From: Cyclostephanos tholiformis
Lineage: Eukaryota; Bacillariophyta; Thalassiosirophyceae; Thalassiosirales; Thalassiosiraceae
Direction of reading: 5' to 3'
DNA: 11,305 nucleotides
Assembly (NCBI GenBank): GCA_036939975.1
Contig: JALLPB010001080.1
Span: 1-11,305, forward strand
Part shown: piece after piece, positions 7,406-11,305 of the stretch
How positions within the stretch are numbered: the first letter of the stretch is position 1
Layout of the letters: each line of letters begins with the position of its first letter
Made by a program: the position numbers and the translations under genes
Notes under the pieces: generated by a model
The model's database searches: none
Seen by the model: only the letters and a program-made list of their open reading frames with translations
What the model was told of the DNA's origin: nothing

Positions 7406-8761
7406 ATGCCCGTAATCAACAACAACGTCGCAGCCACTTCGGAAAAGGCGACTTTCAATCCCAAAGCACCATTGGATACCACAGAGAGAGTCACGGAAAT
7501 CAACAACGATGATATCGCCTCGTGTCGAGGTTGGTTTCTCAAAGTGAGTTCTCGTGCCACCGTGCGAGTGACTGGTTGAACGGCGACGTCCAGTTAAACT
7601 TTCTCCTTCTTTGTCCATCCTCACCATAGGAAAAACGAGATACATTCAAAAAGGGCCAAACGCTCCTGCCTGTCTCCAGTTCCAATCGCAGATGGTTCAC
7701 GATTGAGCGCGGTGAGGGTGGTCAAGTAAAAGACCTTTTAATATGCTATTACAAGAAATCTTCGGGAGAGAAGGAAGATCGCTGTGGCTGGCTATTCTTG
7801 AATGATATTGTCGCGCTCAGTCAGGATATACCAGATCGATGGATCACAATTGAGCATCCTACGAGGATTATGCGCATTCAAAGTCCCACTCCGGCACAGG
7901 TGGGTAATCATGGATGCAGTACAGTTAGTAGTTTCATCCCGTACATCAATGCCATCGTCTCACCTATCTCAATCCTGCAGCACCGAGTATGGTTTTATAT
8001 CTTATCAAAGTACTGCAAAAATGCTCGGAATGATGGCAAATCTCTGTCGTCGTCACAGGTAAGCCTATGCAATAGTTACACACAAAAAAAACACGTGTCC
8101 CTAATTCGAGTCACTGTTCAAATCACATCCTTAGCCGACTGAAGGCCTACGACAATATTTTTCGGAAGACTCGGCGCGGAAGGCGCGAAGAAATTCCACA
8201 AAAGAGGAGAAAGATCCGAACACTCCAAAGGACGAGCTTCGGTTCTTGACAGAAATAACAGGCCAAACAGCGATGGAAGTGGAGGTTGAGTTTCCTCATG
8301 CTTCTCCATCTGCCGCTTCCAACCTCGGAGATCAATTGAGCAATGCATTCGTCGACGGCTTCCTGTCAGAGTTAGAAGAAAAGATAGGAACTGATATTAT
8401 CCGCTGCGACAACCGAAGTTTGGCTACAAATTCTTTCTGTGATGGTCCGATGGAGTCGCGTCTAGGACATGATCAACTCGATATGAATGATTTGAGAACA
8501 GCCTGGTCCGAGAGCGATAAGCTCCTTCTACGCGAAGAAAAAAGCGAAACCGTCGCATCGTGCTTAGGTCGTGCAAATGATTCGCTTAGCACTAAAACCA
8601 GTGAGGATGAGCCCTTCATCGAACAGAATAATCCTTCAACCCGCTCTTTATCATCTTCGAATCTCATGTTGAGGTCCTCAACATATCGAATGCTCTTTGG
8701 GAACGATGACGACGATGAGGTCATGCCAGACAATGACTTCCTAGATGACTGGGATTCGTAG
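7406..8761 (+). CDS. PH-domain protein with acidic C-terminal region (join 7406-7543, 7630-7899, 7981-8058, 8135-8761)
   Basis: The spliced product is 370 residues; all three introns are phase 0. A pleckstrin-homology-like domain spans about 41-155. GWFLK (42-46) makes strand 1, RRWFTIERG (66-74) strand 3, and LLICYYKKS (82-90) with GWLFLNDI (99-106) follows the usual Y-x-G-x-I/L pattern. The C-terminal helix HRVWFYILSKY (137-147) carries the near-invariant Trp140. The domain is split over exons 1-3. PH domains bind phosphoinositides or proteins at membranes; lipid specificity cannot be read. Residues 163-370 are polar and Ser/Asp/Glu-rich, probably disordered, and end with an acidic segment (NDDDDEV...DFLDDWDS). 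No enzyme domain is visible. ATG 7406 is the first in frame after a TGA at 7388-7390. It shares a divergent promoter region with the GH36 gene, but a functional link is only speculation. Confidence 0.78.
7544..7629 (+). other. Intron 1 of the PH-domain gene
   Basis: The donor GTGAGT at 7544 and acceptor CATAG ending at 7629 give an 86-base phase-0 intron. It joins GWFLK to EKRDTFKKGQ, linking strand 1 of the PH domain to the rest. Confidence 0.8.
7900..7980 (+). other. Intron 2 of the PH-domain gene
   Basis: The donor GTGGGT at 7900 and acceptor CTGCAG ending at 7980 give an 81-base phase-0 intron. Splicing places HRVWFYILSKY, the expected C-terminal helix with its Trp, immediately after RIQSPTPAQ. 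The intron length is a multiple of three and it has no stop in the coding frame until TAG 7930-7932, so retention would truncate the protein. Confidence 0.75.
8059..8134 (+). other. Intron 3 of the PH-domain gene
   Basis: The donor CAG|GTAAGC at 8059 and acceptor CCTTAG ending at 8134 give a 76-base phase-0 intron, the shortest in the window. It separates the PH domain from the single large exon coding for the polar, acidic C-terminal region. Confidence 0.75.
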
Positions 8762-8929
8762 TGCGGGGAAAATAGACCATGTTTAAGTATTTGGTATTGG
8801 TATTAGGGATAGACGATTACTAGAAATTTGTTGTGAATTCTGTAGTCTTGTGGGAGTGCTTCCTGCCCCTTCCGTGCTTCGCTCATTCTTGCTCCAGTCA
8901 TGGCTGATCTCGGATTGCCCTTCACTGCA
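8762..8929. other. Tail-to-tail intergenic region between PH-domain and MBD-like genes
   Basis: These 168 bases lie between convergent stops (TAG 8759-8761 and, on the minus strand, TGA 8932-8930) and must hold both 3' ends. The left half is AT-rich, with a small TTGGTATTGGTATTAGG repeat near 8790-8806. No canonical polyadenylation signal and no RNA gene are evident. Confidence 0.6.
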
Positions 8930-11083
8930 TCACTTGACAAGTTCGATCGCCACTGTCTCGTCGCCATCCGACGTTTTCAATGCCTCTAAAAACCTCCTAA
9001 CCTCAGGCTTGCTGCGGAATCTAAAATTTTTTTCCGGGCTATACCAAAACGTATCCACCCTGGGACCACCCTCTACGGTTTTTTCGCGGGGTTTCTGCCT
9101 TACGACCCACCCGGCGGGAAATCCTTCCGCGGGCTTCGCTGGGAGTTGCCGTTCTTTCTCTGTCAGAGTGGGATGTTCCTTGTCGGATCTCTTCTTTGTA
9201 GACTTGGCCTTCTTCATCTCCTCGGACAGATCAACGCCACTTCGCTTCAATTGCCTCTGCTTCACCTCATGATCCAAAGTTGCGATCCTTGCGTTCTCCT
9301 CACTAATCCCATCGGGATCCTCGTTGTCGAACGCGAAGACCACGGGGAAGGAATCAACCTCTTCTTCCGCGAAGTCCGATGTTGGCAGTCCCTCGAGTGG
9401 CCCCGACGGGATCTCTCCTCTCTCTATTGCGGGTGACGTTGAAGCCGCACTTAAATCAGCCACCACGAAGCTGTCAATCTCTTCATTCAACGATTCCTTC
9501 AATTCATCGAGCACGTGATATACCTTCCCATCCTCCGAGGTAGCCTGACGTATCCTCGCAAACGCCGCCTCGATCACCGAGGACATTCCCTCCTTCATTC
9601 TTTCTCTAGATACGATCATCCGGCCGTGACTTTTCCACCCATCGGATAAGGGAAGTTGCAATTTAGGCCGAGAGGCCGTGGCCGGAAAGGTAAGAAGAGT
9701 CCCGTCCTTGCCTAATTCCTGATACGGTCGTTCCTTCGGACCATCGCGTGCTCTCTTCCCCTTCGAGGTTTGTGACGATGCCATCGGCCCCCTCATGACG
9801 TCGCGCGCCCTCTTGACCGATGCCCGCCTCTTCGCCACCTCCCCGGTCTTGTCATTCTTCTCATAACCTACCACCGGAGGGTCGATCTGCCTATCCCTTA
9901 TGGCATCCAGAAGCTCCATCCATCGACTTAATGGGACGCGATCTCTCACATAAAGATTCGTGTAATTTGCCAGGAATATTTCCCTCGACTCGTCGTCGTA
10001 TTTTGCGACGTACCTCTCGTGACATGGCGGGGCCTTCGTAACACTGTCATCGAAGTCGAATGGACCCACAAGTCTCGTTTCGTCGTCCATCAAATTTAAT
10101 ATAGTTGCCTGAGCGAGGTATTTGGCGTAATCGGGATGGAATTCCGGCGAGACGATATCCGCCCCGCCGCCGCCGCCGCCGCCATCATCATCATCGTCCT
10201 CCCCGATTAGTTTATCGCGAAAAATCTCAAAGCGCCGCAACATGGCCTCTTCGCTATTGGGGGGGATCTCCCTCCACCTCCCGACGTGGTGTTTGCCCTT
10301 TTTGTCGTAATGAAACTCGTGCCATTCGATCCAATATCGGCTTTCGCTGTCCGGCTTGGGCCTCCTCATCTTCTTGGACTTCTTCGACGCCGCGTCGTCG
10401 TCATCGTCATCGTCCCGATGCTTGTGCACCGGTAGAAGTATGCCCCTATCGCGACTAGCCTTGGCGTAGAACTCGACGTAGTACTGCCCGGTCGATTGAC
10501 AATCCAACTGCAATTCCGGGTCCAAGCACTGGTCGAGGTCCACCCGTACCAACGACCAACTCTTTTTGCCCTTCTTCTTCGTCATCTTCTTCTTATTATT
10601 ATTCTTATTATCATCCTTCCTCATTTTCTCGTCCTTCTTCTTCTCCTTCCCCCCCCCCCTCGATGAATTATTATCGTAATCGTCGATGCCATCATGGTCG
10701 TCGTCGTCGTCGTCGGCGTTGTAAGCTATGAAGAAGAGCCTATCGCGACTACCCTCGATCCGCGCGTACAACTCCCCCGGCGTCTTGGGGGGTGCGCGAG
10801 TTGCGACGCCGACGGGGGCGGCGGATGTCGGTCGACTTTCGCCGCGATCGTCCGACGCCGCCGACGTCGGCGCCACGTCGAGGCATGCGCCCGCGCGATC
10901 ATCCGGAGTCGTTCCATCGTCGTTCCTCCTCGCGTCGTCGTCGTCGTCGTCGTCGTTGACGACTGAGGCCGAGGCCGCGACGGCGGGGGGGGAGGAGGAC
11001 CACCGCCCTCCTCCCTCCACTTCCTGGGGCGTTTCCCCCACATCATCATTTGCAACGATGTAGTCGATGGACTCGGACGACAT
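8930..11083 (-). CDS. MBD-like nuclear protein with poly-Asp interruptions
   Basis: This intronless frame starts at ATG 11083-11081 (MSSESIDYIV) and gives 717 residues. The open frame extends 17 codons further upstream, to a TAA at 11137-11135, but contains no earlier ATG. The C-terminus (about 653-701) resembles the methyl-CpG-binding domain fold: GW (658-659), then R666, D677, F679, YSP (681-683) and FRSK (689-692). By alignment to MeCP2 these correspond to R111, D121, Y123 (Phe here) and R133, so DNA binding is plausible. Upstream, three conserved-looking blocks (about 175-220, 249-293, 311-405, rich in aromatics such as GQYYVEFYAK and SRYWIEWHEF) are separated by Asp runs, a Lys/Asn-rich stretch (about 147-174) and a Gly run. 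I cannot name them. Basic clusters (234-244, 418-427, 441-446, 624-632) suggest nuclear import. Likely role: chromatin or DNA binding. MBD identity is moderately sure; the rest is unknown. Confidence 0.75.
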   Translation of the reverse strand: MSSESIDYIVANDDVGETPQEVEGGGRWSSSPPAVAASASVVNDDDDDDDARRNDDGTTPDDRAGACLDVAPTSAASDDRGESRPTSAAPVGVATRAPPKTPGELYARIEGSRDRLFFIAYNADDDDDDHDGIDDYDNNSSRGGGKEKKKDEKMRKDDNKNNNKKKMTKKKGKKSWSLVRVDLDQCLDPELQLDCQSTGQYYVEFYAKASRDRGILLPVHKHRDDDDDDDAASKKSKKMRRPKPDSESRYWIEWHEFHYDKKGKHHVGRWREIPPNSEEAMLRRFEIFRDKLIGEDDDDDGGGGGGGADIVSPEFHPDYAKYLAQATILNLMDDETRLVGPFDFDDSVTKAPPCHERYVAKYDDESREIFLANYTNLYVRDRVPLSRWMELLDAIRDRQIDPPVVGYEKNDKTGEVAKRRASVKRARDVMRGPMASSQTSKGKRARDGPKERPYQELGKDGTLLTFPATASRPKLQLPLSDGWKSHGRMIVSRERMKEGMSSVIEAAFARIRQATSEDGKVYHVLDELKESLNEEIDSFVVADLSAASTSPAIERGEIPSGPLEGLPTSDFAEEEVDSFPVVFAFDNEDPDGISEENARIATLDHEVKQRQLKRSGVDLSEEMKKAKSTKKRSDKEHPTLTEKERQLPAKPAEGFPAGWVVRQKPREKTVEGGPRVDTFWYSPEKNFRFRSKPEVRRFLEALKTSDGDETVAIELVK
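10163..10198 (-). repeat. Poly-Asp/poly-Gly coding microsatellite
   Basis: The plus-strand text is a (CCG)n run followed by (CAT)n/(CGT) triplets. On the coding strand it gives Asp5-Gly7 (residues 296-307) in the MBD-like protein, between two conserved blocks. Pure-triplet makeup suggests slippage in a loop. Confidence 0.8.
10394..10414 (-). repeat. Poly-Asp coding microsatellite (residues 224-230)
   Basis: Seven consecutive GAC/GAT codons form an Asp run followed closely by a Lys/Arg-rich cluster (KKSKKMRRPKP), giving an acidic-basic junction between two conserved blocks. Confidence 0.8.
10649..10659. repeat. 11-base C homopolymer inside the MBD-like gene
   Basis: An uninterrupted run of 11 C (G on the coding strand) encodes SRGGGK at about residues 140-146. 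A one-base length error here would shift the frame of everything upstream or downstream. Because the frame is open on both sides and matches the Asp/Lys-rich style of the protein, the length shown is probably right. Confidence 0.8.
10697..10714 (-). repeat. Poly-Asp coding microsatellite (residues 124-129)
   Basis: A GTC-type triplet run on the plus strand encodes six Asp, followed by HDGIDDYD. It lies after the aromatic segment RLFFIAYNA and before the Lys/Asn-rich stretch. Confidence 0.8.
10934..10954 (-). repeat. Poly-Asp coding microsatellite (residues 44-50)
   Basis: A (GTC/GTT)n tract on the plus strand encodes seven Asp in the low-complexity Ala/Ser/Pro/Asp-rich N-terminal region. It is the purest triplet run of the four in this gene. 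Confidence 0.8.
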
Positions 11084-11190
11084 CAGGAAGGGTCTCTCTA
11101 TTACTACGTTCAACGATAAAAAATGATGGTAATATTATTTTACTCTACCGCTGACCTACTGGGTGACTGCTTAAAATCGGCTTAGATTTA
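11084..11190. promoter_or_regulatory. Upstream region of the MBD-like gene
   Basis: This roughly 107-base AT-rich stretch runs between the ATG at 11083 and the putative transposon tip at 11191. It should hold the 5' leader and perhaps the core promoter of gene 4. An AATATTATTTTA run occurs at 11131-11142, but no position-convincing TATA box can be assigned without a transcript start. Confidence 0.35.
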
Positions 11191-11305
11191 CCGTAGAAGT
11201 CGGGGCATAAGAGACGTCGGGGCATAAGGGACACCTCTCTTTTTCCTAGATACTACTCTGTCCCACAATTATTCGTACATTTGGTGTTTTTCGTTTGGAT
11301 TAAGG
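11191..11305. mobile_element. Possible terminal region of a Tc1/mariner/pogo-type DNA transposon, cut by the window end
   Basis: After a TA dinucleotide (11189-11190, the target site used by this superfamily) the sequence starts CCGTAGAAGTCGGGG and contains two back-to-back 17-base repeats (11199-11232). The layout resembles the ends of pogo/Tigger-like elements, where a CAGTAGA-like tip is followed by tandem transposase-binding repeats. A second motif, TACTCTGTCCCAC followed by ATTATTCGTACA (11252-11276), resembles Tc1-like tips. No transposase and no opposite end lie in the window, so this is inference. Gene 4 starts only about 110 bases away, so any element would sit in its promoter. Confidence 0.35.
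11199..11232. repeat. Tandem 17-base direct repeat
   Basis: GTCGGGGCATAAGAGAC (11199-11215) is followed with no gap by GTCGGGGCATAAGGGAC (11216-11232). Sixteen of 17 bases match. Each unit begins GTC and ends GAC, so the unit ends are complementary. Two abutting copies suggest a paired binding site rather than a random microsatellite. Confidence 0.85.

Noticed and set aside
10105..11063. Plus-strand and alternative-frame open frames over the N-terminal half of the MBD-like gene
   Set aside because: They are shadows of Asp/Gly/Lys triplet runs, with Val- and Arg-rich low-complexity translations and no recognised motifs.
11084..11113. Start of the MBD-like protein 10 codons upstream, at a TTG
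   Set aside because: Non-ATG initiation is not expected here, and a good ATG (11083-11081) lies in the same frame. The 17-codon upstream extension contains no ATG.
704..11113. A co-operating gene cluster, defence system or biosynthetic operon
   Set aside because: The four genes alternate strands, have separate promoters and belong to unrelated processes. Nothing in sequence or layout supports a joint system.

Overview
This window reads as nuclear DNA from a protist. I place it tentatively in the stramenopiles, most likely a diatom. The support is four densely packed protein genes on alternating strands, short canonical GT-AG introns (76 to 200 bases), eukaryote-only families (a PPIL4-type cyclophilin with RRM and RS tail, a PH-domain protein, an MBD-like protein), and Asp/Thr/Gly homopolymers written in GAC/GTC-type triplets. 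No single diagnostic gene fixes the lineage, so this is inference. I see no rRNA, tRNA, CRISPR array, bacterial operon or virus.

Layout. Bases 1-255 carry an unassigned open frame entering from the left edge. Bases 256-703 are a non-coding upstream region with several short palindromes. Gene 1 (+, 704-3090, one intron) is a PPIL4/CYP59-type nuclear cyclophilin with an RRM. Its cyclophilin pocket is degenerate and interrupted by an acidic insert. It converges on gene 2 (-, 7041-3252, two introns), a 1200-residue glycoside hydrolase family 36 enzyme (alpha-galactosidase/raffinose-synthase superfamily) with both catalytic aspartates and a long unusual N-terminal extension. A 364-base divergent intergenic region separates gene 2 from gene 3 (+, 7406-8761, three phase-0 introns), a PH-domain protein with an acidic tail. 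Gene 3 converges on gene 4 (-, 11083-8930, intronless), a 717-residue nuclear-looking protein with a C-terminal methyl-CpG-binding-like domain and poly-Asp runs between its conserved blocks. The right edge (about 11190-11305) looks like the terminal repeat of a Tc1/mariner/pogo-type DNA transposon that continues outside the window.

The genes do not form an evident pathway: RNA processing, sugar hydrolysis or transfer, membrane/lipid binding, and chromatin. The tail-to-tail, head-to-head, tail-to-tail order is ordinary packing for a compact protist genome. I found no convincing new multi-gene system. The best leads are single-gene architectures (the MBD-like protein, the Cys-rich extension of the GH36 enzyme, the acid-split cyclophilin) and the putative transposon end. 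Splice junctions were inferred by reading frames and family alignment, without transcript evidence.
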